Shown piece by piece: positions 10,758 through 20,226 of a DNA stretch of 24,509 bases (positions within the stretch are counted from its first letter, which is position 1; each line of letters opens with the position of its first letter). Position numbers and translations under genes: made by a program. A model generated the notes under the pieces. It was not told the origin of the DNA. It saw nothing but the letters and a program-made list of their open reading frames with translations, and ran no database searches. This stretch comes from Psilocybe azurescens. Lineage: Eukaryota > Basidiomycota > Agaricomycetes > Agaricales > Agrocybaceae. The DNA lies in assembly GCA_023853785.1 (NCBI GenBank), contig JAJIRX010000138.1:1-24509 (forward strand), given 5' to 3'.

Positions 10758-11935
10758 GCTTAGGAAAGAAAGGAAATGAGAGCAAGCGACGCAGACGCCT
10801 AGCGCCGATCCCACATTGGTTTCCTCGCACAGTTGTCACGGAAATACCAGGTTCAAGAATAGACCTGTATGGTAAAAGCAAGTTCCTATAATGTCAAAAG
10901 CTTCAGACCCAGAGACATTCGGCAGCGGCCTTTGAATTCACTCACTGAACATGCCTCCTACTAATAATCTAGGATACAGTATTGGCGGCAGATGACTCTC
11001 AAGCGACTACCCAAACCATGGATTGGATAGATGGATAGAGAGATAGATGGCGATTGTCCCAATATAGGAACTCGCTGGTCCGTCGACGGTTTGACAGACC
11101 TGTCACACTGTCAAGCCTCGACGGGACCCCAGCCCTCCTACAGGTTTGACGTTCTGAACTTGGTGACCCGCTTTTCTAAAGAATCTTGAATTAAGTTTGG
11201 TTACTCGTCAGTCAACACAAAAATGCTAGATACGAAGTTGAGAATATACATATTTTATCCACTCACTAGCCATCTCGTACATTCTTTCCCTACTGATCCT
11301 CGCGCGTCTCAAAACATTTCAGAGTATGCTTCACCTGATCCGTGATCTTGAAAAATCATTTGTTCCCTTGTCCGGAAAAGAAATGGTCGTCGAAGGTCAA
11401 GTTGTTAATGCCAATATGGTGATATTTGAGTAGTATTCGAAGTTTGTTTAAATATTTGATGAGTATTTCAGTGTGGTTTAAATGTCATTTGTCGATGTAA
11501 GAAACCAAGAACCGGTAAGAGCAGAACTGTTATTTAAATAACCGTCAAATTAACCGATGACACCGATACTCTTCACAGCTTGACTCTCACCAACTTGGCT
11601 TCATATTTCTTCGAGACTCAATTACACACATACAACTCGGTCCAAGCTCATAGCATATCCTGCAATCCAGGAGAAAACTTCCCGGAGCCGCAGTTGTGAT
11701 TTAGCATTAGCAACTGCTAATTATCAATTTTTATTGTCTGCCGTTCGTTTACTCCAACGTAGTCCTGAGGATTGACGAACCGGGGACAAATGTACTGTCG
11801 TCAGCTCGGGAATCACCAAAGCTGCTACCGCACATGCGACAGACCAACTAGTAGACTAAACACCAGTCGATAGACGACAATAAGGCATTTGGCAAGCAGA
11901 GACGATTGGGGCTGAAGGTATCCTACTCGCATCGT
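10758..11935. other. Intergenic spacer, NLR 5' flank / pirin 3' flank, unit B
   Basis: Counterpart of 1741-2899 with small indels and a changed microsatellite (11020-11050). It should hold the NLR promoter on the minus strand; a CCAAT pentamer lies at 10815-10819 (minus), 58 bp before the ATG. The plus-strand frame at the matching position in unit A is closed here. Nothing else recognised. Confidence 0.55.
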
Positions 11936-12027
11936 TTAGCCCAGGTCAAATATGAGAATCTCAGCAGAGTGATCTCCCTCGTTCTCAACAGTCAATGAGG
12001 TACCTTTCTTCCCCACAAAAATGTACT

Positions 12028-12403
12028 CGTGCCCAATTTTAGTATCCGTGATTATGTAATATGATGGCGTTTCCTCCCGGTTGGTCAACATTAAATGGCC
12101 TCGTTCTCAACAGATAGAATAAATAAATCTATGAAATTAAAATGAGAGGATTCTGTGTATCTATAGATTATTATTTCAGATTTATGTATAGAGGCATTCA
12201 GTATTAGGTTGGTGGGACACAAATCAGTCAACTTTCACGCTTTTTAGTGCTGATGCTAAGTTGAGAAGGCTAGAACATTTCCATGACCGTATTTAATCTA
12301 GATAACTTATGAATAATATTTTTGAGACTATTAAGAGTATACACATTCATTTATTAGGCAGCAGCAACATTTCTGGGCATGAATATTGCAATACAGATTT
12401 GAT
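12028..12403 (+). repeat. Left arm of fold-back element
   Basis: About 376 bp, the inverted copy of 12598-12975. It includes a 15-nt string (12099-12113) also present in the adjacent pirin 3' exon at 11977-11991. Confidence 0.92.
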
Positions 12404-12597
12404 TACCAACTTGAATTAAATTTAGACAATCAGAACTAAGCATCTTGCAGAGTTTCTGTGCAATAAATCCCTTCCAAAATTCAGGAATGTTTTAATAGAA
12501 AAATTAAATTAAAGGCTTAAAATTTTGGGTGTCTTTGGATGTCTTGGTTCTTGAGAAAGAGGTTGTTTATGCTTGACCACTACTAGAAATTGTTATG

Positions 12598-12975
12598 ATC
12601 AAATCTGTATTGCAATATTCATGCCCAGAAATGTTGCTGCTGCCTAATAAATGAATGTGTATACTCTTAATAGTCTCAAAAATATTATTCATAAGTTATC
12701 TAGATTAAATACGGTCATGGAAATGTTCTAGCCTTCTCAACTTAGCATCAGCACTGAAAAGCGTGAAAGTTGACTGATTTGTGTCCCACCAACCTAATAC
12801 TGAATGCCTCTATACATAAATCTGAAATAATAATCTATAGATACACAGAATCCTCTCATTTTAATTTCATAGATTTATTTATTCTATCTGTTGAGAACGA
12901 GGCCATTTAATGTTGACCAACCAGGAGGGAAACGCCATCATATTACATAATCACGGATACTAAAATTGAGGCACG
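12598..12975 (-). repeat. Right arm of fold-back element
   Basis: About 378 bp, reverse complement of the left arm with only a handful of differences. A transcript across both arms would form a very long, nearly perfect hairpin. Confidence 0.92.
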
Positions 12976-13013
12976 TCATCTCCTTCTCTGACAGTAAGCT
13001 CTTCGCCGCTGCC

Positions 13014-13020
13014 TTGAGAG
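13014..13020. repeat. Target-site duplication, left (TTGAGAG)
   Basis: Direct repeat of 17317-17323. Derived from pirin exon 3, where the intact copy reads CCTGAGAGCTAATCC. Confidence 0.9.
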
Positions 13021-13054
13021 TGGGGACCGGCAATGCCTGTGAAGAAATCATGAT
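13021..13054 (+). repeat. Transposon terminal inverted repeat, left
   Basis: Pairs with 17283-17316. The first 29 bases match exactly and one mismatch follows. The outermost bases are TGGGGACC. Confidence 0.95.
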
Positions 13055-13381
13055 GTTTGGCTTTGTTTGGCTCTCCCTCAAACACTCCTTTTGTCGGTTC
13101 CTCTTCGTTCCAGGCAAATTTAGCCGCTCCCCTCCCACCTAAAGGTATACAAAGTATCTAACCATATGTAAACGGTAACATACATTGCTTTTATCCAAAT
13201 ACATCAAGTTTTTCCGTTTGTTCAATATTGAAATAGCTCTATTCACAAGATCAGCTGAGGCAGTAAACATCCACCATTTTACAAGTGACGTTAAAAATTA
13301 AGGAGGTCATCTATAGCCTCAAGAATTTAAATGGGAGCTCTAAACATACCCTTAATCTGATCTCCAAACTTATAGGAGATT
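13055..13381. other. Transposon left flank (3' region of its gene)
   Basis: About 0.33 kb between the left terminal repeat and the gene's stop codon; AT-rich 3' sequence with no gene. Confidence 0.45.
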
Positions 13382-16300
13382 TCAAATAGTTCTTGTCTTT
13401 AAATTTGAGTATGGAGTTGTGACATATCCTGAGCTTAAGCACAATACATTAACAGAGCTATCTGTAGCGAAACGAACAGAACAAAGGTAAGAAAGGTTCT
13501 GTTGGTCAGTAATAATATCTAGAATGTTAATCAAGTCTTGCTCATAGATTTCTTCGTCTTCCTCGTCACTATCTTGCTGATTTTCGTCGTCAATCGGCTC
13601 GGATTCCCCCAAATTGCCTGAGTTTGCGACAGATTCTTGCATGTTTTCGATCAGTATACGTGAGAGCGCCAATTTTTCTGTGCGATATAAGATATAAACA
13701 GAAGTGCAGTTTAAAAGACTTACTCTTCGTTCGGGTAATTGCAGCTAAAACTGCAGTAAGTTTGAAGAACTTGTACTTGATATCTTTTGAGGTACTTCAA
13801 GGAGAACTTCATCGTTGAGGAACTTCCTGTGGATACTGAGCTGATCGTTGAGCTGAGGAACAGTCATTTTACTGATCTTGACACGATCCACTATGAGACC
13901 GACGGCTGTCAGTTGTGCAATCTCTGCTCGCTTTTTGTTCTCGCTATCTTGGACCTTCTTCCTTGTCGCCAATGCTCGCGCCTGCTGGGCTTTCAAAAGA
14001 TGTTCTCGAAATTTGGCATTCTCTCCACTTGAACCTTGAACCCGGACCTGCCGCATTACATAGAGTTGGTCGTGACCCGTACACAGTTTATCAATAAACA
14101 TTTCTGTGTTGTTCCGTTCGGCTCGAGCCTTGTTAGAGAAACCAGTAGCAGTACCGTTGGGATGAAATCGTGCATGAACGCCGCCATGAACCTAGAGCGC
14201 CTTCGTTGGAATCATTAGTAGCTGGAATAAATATCCGGGAGCGCTGCTCAGGTGTCAGCTGGTCGATTGGTCCTCCAGGAACAAACTCCTGAGTAAATTG
14301 CCGCCATCCATCTGCACTTCCAGAGAACATCGCAGAAATCATGAGCTCGAGGTCCGGTAGTTCAGAAGCCAGGATCTGGGTAGACATAATTAGCATTTCA
14401 TCTCTCCATGTCTCACCATCCAAGGTGATTTTTGAGAAATTGTCATCAGCGGTAGCATCAAGGAGCAACCGAGGATTTTCAGCGATGTAATCGCAGAATG
14501 CAGGAAGCCGACGGTGCAGGTCGATAATGTCAGGGTCAAGCAAGTTTACGGCCTTTCCACCAGCTCCACGGACAATATTCAGATAAGGCCACGAGACAGA
14601 AACGCCATAGAGTGACATAGCCACCATTTCAGTAAGGGTTGGTGCATCTTCAAGGCCTTTTGCGACATTTTGCTCCAGATGATTGAAGCCAGCTTGTTTC
14701 TTCGAGTCCCGGGTCACTTCAAGAAGCTCATTATAGAGGTCGAGAAAGGTTACAAGCTCAGCAGAACCGTAAGAATGAGACTGGTATCGGGTATTTGATG
14801 AGTCCGGGAATTTCTTGTTGTTTGTGATGCCATGTTTCTCCTTTTTGTGCTTGGCCATGAACATGCGATGAACATCCTGATATCCTTGCTCCTCTGATTT
14901 GTGATTGAAGAGAGCCCCAGCCAAACTAACAAGCTTTACACCACCACGAGAGCTAGAATCTACTGCGCGCTGAACTGCAGCACTGTCAGCTTCCTCACCA
15001 AGTCGGATAACAGTGTCGTTGGCTTTGTTTGCAAGAAGCACAGGTGGGGGTCGTCCTGCGGTTTCCCAGGTACGATTCATTTTTAAGACGCCATATTTGA
15101 ATGAATTGAGATCCTTATGGCCACCGCAGCCAGCAAATAGCAAGCCAACAAGGCACTTTTGTTCGTCTTCTCCAAGCGCATCTAGAACAGCTTTCCCTAG
15201 CTTTCTCTCCAGCAATTTGGTAGCAGCGGAAATAAGTTTGCTACTGAAATTTTAAAATGGTGAGCTAGAATTGAGTTTTAAAATTCTCAGAGTTAAATAA
15301 TTACGGGTTTTTGCACGCGCAGCATCTATATCCTCCTGCAGAATCGACAATGTAGCCTGCATGATTTCATCGGCATCCATTTCGTCCATAGCTTTTCTCC
15401 GAGGTCTTCACATATCACCTCCTCTTTCCATTCAGCAGTTAATTTAAATTTCTTCTTTCCGTCTGCTGCATGGTCCATATTCTGGAATTCTTCCTTGCGC
15501 ACCCAGTCATTTGTTTCCATTTTCATTCCATCTCGCTCAGATAGGGGGACTCTCCGAGTATGCCATTGCAATTTTTGAAGCCAGATCCTTCGATCCTTCG
15601 AACTGGGTTTTGGCCGTGTGATCCAAGGCAGGCTCAACTTGTACAAATCGAATATGGTTTGTCCAGGTAGACGTGTCTGAGTCATCGATACCTGGCTCAT
15701 AAGACGGTACAGCAAGAGTTACATGATGAGCTTCGTAGGTGATCTTGCGGTGAGCTGTGCCGTCGGTACTCTCTCCAAAGCCTAAAGGAAATCCGCACTC
15801 AGATGTCCTTAAATGACTGAAGAGCAAGAAAAATACCTGCGGAATGAGTAATTTCGCGACCAAGCTGCATTAGACCAAAGAATCCGCCTTCATCCCGGGC
15901 ACGTAAAACTGTACGCCCACTAATTTTACCTTTAACCTTGATTCCAAATGCTTTTGCACAAGCAAGTATCGCATCGCCGACACGTTCCGAAGAACAACCA
16001 GATTTTAGAAGTTCTCGAGCAAGGCGCCGTGCTTGTGCAGTGTAGACCCCACCTTTTTTGCTGACCAAGAAGCTTTTGATTTAAAGCAACGGCGGGAGTT
16101 TTGAGAGACTCTTGAGCGCGGAGTCGTTGCATATCAAAGCGGTGAGCCTTTTTCGGAGTTCGGTGCTGACAGTCTTTTCATGATTCAGAGAGGCCTTGAG
16201 CTTCTCAATCAATTCGTTTGCCAAAGAACGAGCCGTTAGTGCGTCGCCAGACAATTTAGAAGTTACATTGATGTTTTCTGTTAGTGTTCGTATGTGTGTT

Positions 16301-16787
16301 GTGTGCTTCTCCTCGGCCAATTGGTGATCCTGTACCAGTTTCTGTACGTCAGAATTGTGCTTCGCCTTCGCAAATTGGCGATCATGGATGAGTCTTTGAG
16401 TTCGCTTTTTCACGTTCTTCAGATCTCCAGAAACAGTTTCCAGTGACTTAACAATCTCCAGATATTTTTGGTTAAGTATTCGAGCAGTACTGTCAGATCT
16501 TTCCAAATTGGCCTGCAGATCAAGAATAGTTCTGTCCTTGGCCTCTAGGTCGAGGGCATGGGCTGCAATTTGACCACCAGATTCCCGCAGATTTTGCTCC
16601 AGAGCTTTAATATCCCTCTTTAGTCGAAGAGTCTCGTCTGTAAACTTCTTAGAATTAATTTGGCGGCGAGTTTTGGTACAGGAGAGCACAAGAATGGTCC
16701 AGATTCGACAAGATCACAAGTAGCATTCCGGGCCTTCGATAGTCTCAGTGTCTGAGTAATTTGTGCTTTAGATCGAAGCTTAGCCAT
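13382..16787 (-). pseudogene. Transposase-like gene of Agaricomycete element, decayed
   Basis: A likely start, MAKLRSKAQITQTLRLSKAR, lies at 16787 in another frame. A coiled-coil segment follows (16689-16084), then an in-frame TAA at 16081-16083. The same frame continues with KKGGVYTAQARRLARELLKS and the motif SGRTVLRARDEGG. After a 55-nt intron (15782-15836) come FGESTDGTAHRKITYEAHH, AGCGGHKDLN (15112-15130), SLAGALFNHK and NDSNEGALG (14197-14208). The order TDGT, C-x2-H, NEG fits an RNase H-fold DDE/D transposase as in the hAT and KDZ groups; this is inference. The C-terminus has a basic helical stretch, MTVPQLNDQLSIHRKFLNDE, and an acidic tail (DSDEEDEEIYEQD) ending at 13382. Frameshifts lie at 15544-15548 (extra base), about 15390 (lost base), just after NEG (about 14190) and near the 15240-15305 intron. 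The family resembles unnamed proteins I recall from many Agaricomycetes. Dead as it stands. Confidence 0.75.
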
Positions 16788-17282
16788 TGGGAAAGAGAGT
16801 TCCAGCTATATGCGAGCAATTTAAGCAACGAGAGAGCCAGAGAACGATGGTTAGGAGCAACAGAAGGGAATGAGCTATAGTACAATGGCATGTCAAGTCC
16901 ACGGATCACAGTGATCGCGTGCAGTTTGACAGGCCAATGACAGTCCGTTGCCGTTTGTCTTTGTCCGCCCGGTGCTTCCGCTTCTTCTATACAAATAGGT
17001 ATGGAATAAGTATTCAAACAGTTCCTTGGTTTGAATTCCACTTTCCCTTCTATCTGGTGCACACAAAGATGCTTTTAATCACAGATTTACAACTTTTACC
17101 GGTATAAACTTTGAACTTTCCTATTTTATAACCAACAAAACTGATTTCAACGTATATTATACATTTTAAGAATTTTAGGCGATTTTTTGTGGATGTGGAG
17201 GCACACCGTGGACGGAGCAAAGCGAGTGATTCGAGGAACCGACGAATCGGCATTGTTCATCGGGGACAAACAAAGAACAAAT
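16788..17282. other. Transposon right flank (5' region of its gene)
   Basis: About 0.5 kb between the transposase-like gene and the right terminal repeat. It is AT-rich near 17100-17180 and probably holds the promoter. No conserved frame seen. Confidence 0.45.
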
Positions 17283-17316
17283 ATCACGATTTCTTCACAG
17301 GCATTGCCGGTCCCCA
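17283..17316 (-). repeat. Transposon terminal inverted repeat, right
   Basis: Reverse complement of the left terminus, ending GGTCCCCA just before TTGAGAG. Confidence 0.95.
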
Positions 17317-17323
17317 TTGAGAG
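17317..17323. repeat. Target-site duplication, right (TTGAGAG)
   Basis: Direct repeat of 13014-13020. Pirin exon 3 continues from here (CTGATCCGCACGCTGGC). Confidence 0.9.
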
Positions 17324-18111
17324 CTGATCCGCACGCTGGCACCCGATGCTTCCTTGTCATTGTACCCGCTCGTCTGCACGACATGGATGTACCCTTTCTT
17401 CCCTCGAAACCCCTATCCACACTCTTTCCTTGTCCAAGGATAGTAGCATACAGCGTAAGCGGGCTGTTGACGGGTGCGGGCCCGCTGGCTTCGCGCTCGA
17501 CGACCACGTCCTCCGCGCCCACCGGCGCCCACTTTCGCCCACTTGTCTGCCTTTTCTTCGTCGGTGAAGTGGCGCGTGTAGTATTTCGGGGGCAGGCCGG
17601 ATTCGGAGGGCAGCGACCAGATTTGCAGGAAGTGAACCTGTTTGGGGCCATGCGCCTTTTCGGAGTGCGAGATTCCGGTCCCGGTGGACGTCATTTGGAG
17701 GTCGCCGCGTTTGAGCACTTCGGTGTTGCCTATTGAGTCTTTGCTAAAAGGGACAGAGCATGAGGGTGAGTACAGCTGTATGGAGTGTAGATGGAGATGG
17801 GGAAAGTAGAACGCACTGCTCGAGCTCGCCGGAAACGACATAGGAGAAGATCTCGAATTCGCGGTGCGAGTGGGTTCCGAATCCGGTGCGAGGAGCTACT
17901 CGATCTTCGTTGATGACGCGTAACGATCCGAAGAGCTCGTGTTGTCTGTCTTGGTACCTGAAAGAAAGAAGGCTACGTAGGAGTGTGAAAAGTATTTGAG
18001 AGTGGAATGGGCATACATTGCGAAGGAGAAAGTGTGGAAGGTTTTGAGCCAATCGTGGTCTGCATTTCCACGTTCTTCGCTTCTGCGGGCGACAAATTTC
18101 ATGGGGCTCAT

Positions 18112-18607
18112 AGTGGATTCAGAAGACAAGTTTCTAGTGACTATTTCTTTAAGATGTTGAGCGCCCAAGTTTGCTTTTGCGAGACGAAGAAGAGAAGACA
18201 GGTTGTCTGAGAGCGAGAGTGAAAATGTTGGGACCAAGTTGAGGTAGATTGCGAGGCTTATATAGAGCGGAACGAGGGCGATGTGAACGAGCAGTCGGGA
18301 TTTGGGTAGCATGACAGAGATCGCATTGCATCCATTGAATTATGTAGCAGTTCGTAAGACAACAGTCAAATCGCTCCTTCGTGATAGCCCACCCAATTAT
18401 CAAGCGGCTTCCCTTTAGGGTGTTCCCGAACCCACGAAACCCCACGCTGCATGGGCTTGGCGGTACGGTCATATGAGTCTGTTTGTCACTATGAGGCACT
18501 GAGCGGATACAAGCAGACTTTATGAGCAAGTACCGTTCGGCGTACATTGAACTTTGACAAACAATTTTTCTCTAAGTAACCAGAACCTTCATGTCGCTGT
18601 GCGGAAG
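18112..18607. other. Intergenic region, pirin promoter / coiled-coil gene 3' flank, unit B
   Basis: Counterpart of 3832-4336. The TATA octamer is kept at 18257-18264, while the GC-rich inverted repeat has decayed. No gene supported. Confidence 0.5.
18257..18264 (-). promoter_or_regulatory. TATA box of pirin gene, unit B
   Basis: TATATAAG on the minus strand at the same distance from the MSPMK start codon as in unit A. Confidence 0.55.
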
Positions 18608-19713
18608 ACTAAGCCACTGGTCTTGGCCTCCTGAGATCCGTCACGCTCTGGCTGGAAATCACCATACCGCGTACATTGGAAGCAAAGACATCTAATAAGA
18701 ACGTTAGGAATATGAGGCTCGGAAAAGTTTCTTTCGCTTACGTCTTTCTTGAAAATATCTATGAGCGGCTGCACCTGGCGCCAAGCCCAACCATAATCGT
18801 TTAAAAGGCGCTCCTGGCAGGGTCGGCCACCAGAAATCTAGCAGCACGAAGTTTAATTTCTGTACGTTTGCTGTCAAAGTCTTCCTTCCATAGTGGGATC
18901 ATTTTTTCTAGCAATTTCCGCTGCCTTTCTACCTCAGCTACGGCATTTTTCCTAGCCTCCCTAAAGGAACGAGTTGTTGCAGATAGGAATGACGGAGCTG
19001 CTCGAAGTGGTCATGCCATCTAATCTGAAGACGTGCTCGTTCAGTCTCGTAGAGGTCTTGCATAGGTGATACGTGTTAATCAGACCAAAACGACGAAGAA
19101 TAAGTATGGGGTAAGTTACCATAATAGCCATTCTTTCCTTTTCATATATCTCCTGTTGTTGAGAGGTATGATTTCTGGTCGAATATTGCTCCAGAAGTGA
19201 GTCTGCGTATTCTTCCATGTTCATATCATATAATTTCTTGAGATCTTCGTAATGAGATATCTTCAAAGACTCAATCTGTTTATTGAACGACGCTTCGTCA
19301 TCCTTTCGGTCAACTTTGGCTTCCATAGCTTCGAAACTGGAAAGGGTAGGTATAGCAGCAGAAACATGGTATGAACAGCAGAGAAACTCACTCTGGTATA
19401 TCTCTATTTTGATGCTCCAAGAAGAACTCGAATCGTAGTTGTCTTTCAAGCGCGTCGGGAAGATTCTGGTCCGTGATTTGTTCTGGATCCATGAATTGTT
19501 GTAGAAACCCATTTTGCCTTTTGTATTCAGGCCTAGGAAGTCTGTCTGTGTTTCGGTATTCATTGAGTTTACGAAGCGTGTATTGAGGATCGTATGAAAG
19601 CGTTTTGTACGCAGAAGGTGGTGGTCATCATTCAAGTGTGACCAGTCGCGTCGGACAAAGAATTGATGGTCATGGCACACGCTCAGGCTTGACTGCACAC
19701 TGCGGGCGTTCAA
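18608..19713 (-). pseudogene. Unrecognised coiled-coil protein gene, unit B copy, degenerate
   Basis: Sister of 4337-5409. Exon 1 is open here over PPPSAYKTLSYDPQYTLRKL, NTDRLPRPEYKRQNGF and QLRFEFFLEHQNRDIP, where the unit A copy is closed by a stop after NQTS. A GTGAGT..TTCCAG intron (about 19337-19394) leads to the coiled-coil exon (SFNKQIESLKISHYEDLKKL, MEEYADSLLEQYSTRNHTSQ). The next intron (GTAACT..., about 19071-19133) is complete at 63 nt, but its acceptor reads GCAAG|A where unit A has GCAG|GA. This moves the AG by one base and breaks the frame. The frame after it would give DLYETERARLQIRWHDHFEQ. Small deletions near 18810-18830 add further shifts. Helical composition throughout; no domain recognised. 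Gene ends are approximate. Confidence 0.55.
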
Positions 19714-20226
19714 TCCTTGTCAGCGTCGAACTCCAGTTGAAGTTCCAGCCTATAGCTCAAACCCAATCGTTAGCTATATTACTGTGTGATTCGTAATCTT
19801 CACAATATGATCCTTTCATTCTCTAGCCACATTATTTCGAGTTTTCGTGCTACAGTATCAATAAAACACGATTAAATTCATGAAAATGAGAAGGTTTATT
19901 GACGTGCTATGATCATTGTCCATGGTTCTAAATTCCTGTCAAGATTTATCTACAGTGGCGACGGGGAAATGTTGCCTTACAGACCACTGGCACCAGTCCT
20001 GCACCAAGTTTGTGATGAAATCTGGAGAGATCGAATTCTGTAAGGTAAACAGTGCAGTGAATTGGTTGCTAATTCGACATATTTTGATCAACTGGCCGCG
20101 CGCGTCCTTCCTCGAAGTTGGTCGTTAAATTCAGTACAGAGTCATCCGCGATGCACTTCCAAAGAACAACCATGAGGATGTCAGAGGTAAATATTGAATA
20201 AAAAACAATACACGAACACTTTGTCT
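19714..20226. other. Intergenic spacer between coiled-coil gene and NLR stop, junction B/C
   Basis: Counterpart of 5410-5905 with small indels. No gene, RNA or element seen. Frames that open here are not shared as protein with the other copy. Confidence 0.5.

Larger units (their letters stand above)
12028..12975. mobile_element. 948-bp fold-back (long inverted repeat) element in pirin exon 3
   Basis: Inserted between two pieces of pirin exon 3. Two inverted arms, 12028-12403 and 12598-12975, flank an AT-rich loop of about 194 bp. By eye the arms differ by only a few changes (for example TTTTAGTG against the complement of CACTGAAA, CCCGG against CCTGG, and one indel near the tips). The ends read CGTGCC..GGCACG. 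It has no reading frame of note, so it is non-autonomous. A target duplication is not clear: flanks read TGTACT and TCATCT where the intact copy has TGTACGCGCCATCT. Its superfamily is unknown. Confidence 0.9.
13021..17316 (-). mobile_element. 4.3-kb DNA transposon with TIRs and 7-bp TSD
   Basis: Bounded by inverted repeats that begin TGGGGACCGGCAATGCCTGT and continue to about 34 bp with one mismatch, at 13021-13054 and 17283-17316. The 7-bp direct repeat TTGAGAG sits immediately outside (13014-13020 and 17317-17323), and the uninterrupted pirin copy has this sequence once. The element carries one decayed transposase-like gene on its minus strand. Insertion fell within exon 3 of the unit B pirin, 45 bp from the fold-back element. 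A 7-bp duplication is uncommon; an 8-bp duplication with one later change cannot be excluded. I cannot assign a named superfamily. Confidence 0.93.
11936..18111 (-). pseudogene. Pirin gene, unit B copy, split by two mobile elements
   Basis: Same three-exon layout as the intact copy: exon 1 18017-18111, exon 2 17817-17957, and exon 3 beginning at 17743. Exon 3 is interrupted. Its pieces lie at 17317-17743, 12976-13020 and 11936-12027, with a 4.3-kb transposon and a 948-bp fold-back element between them. Metal-ligand motifs THSHREFE and TGISHSE survive. Independently of the insertions, exon 3 has a 2-base loss near 17525-17535 and a 1-base loss near 17403-17412, which shift the frame. The ATG 11 codons upstream of the unit A start is ATA here, supporting the downstream MSPMK start. 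Certainly not able to encode a full pirin. Confidence 0.93.
5906..20226. repeat. Tandem segmental duplication, unit B (complete, with two insertions)
   Basis: The only complete unit: NLR (5906-10757), spacer, pirin remnant, coiled-coil gene and spacer. It measures 14.3 kb, of which about 5.25 kb is two mobile insertions (12028-12975 and 13021-17316 plus a 7-bp target duplication), leaving about 9.07 kb of native unit. Unit edges are set here at the NLR stop codon for convenience. The true recombination breakpoints are not visible because the array passes from unit to unit without foreign sequence. Confidence 0.93.

Noticed and set aside
12028..12975. Fold-back element as a deletion derivative of the neighbouring 4.3-kb transposon
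   Set aside because: The ends differ (CGTGCC against TGGGGACC) and no internal sequence is shared, so they are different families.
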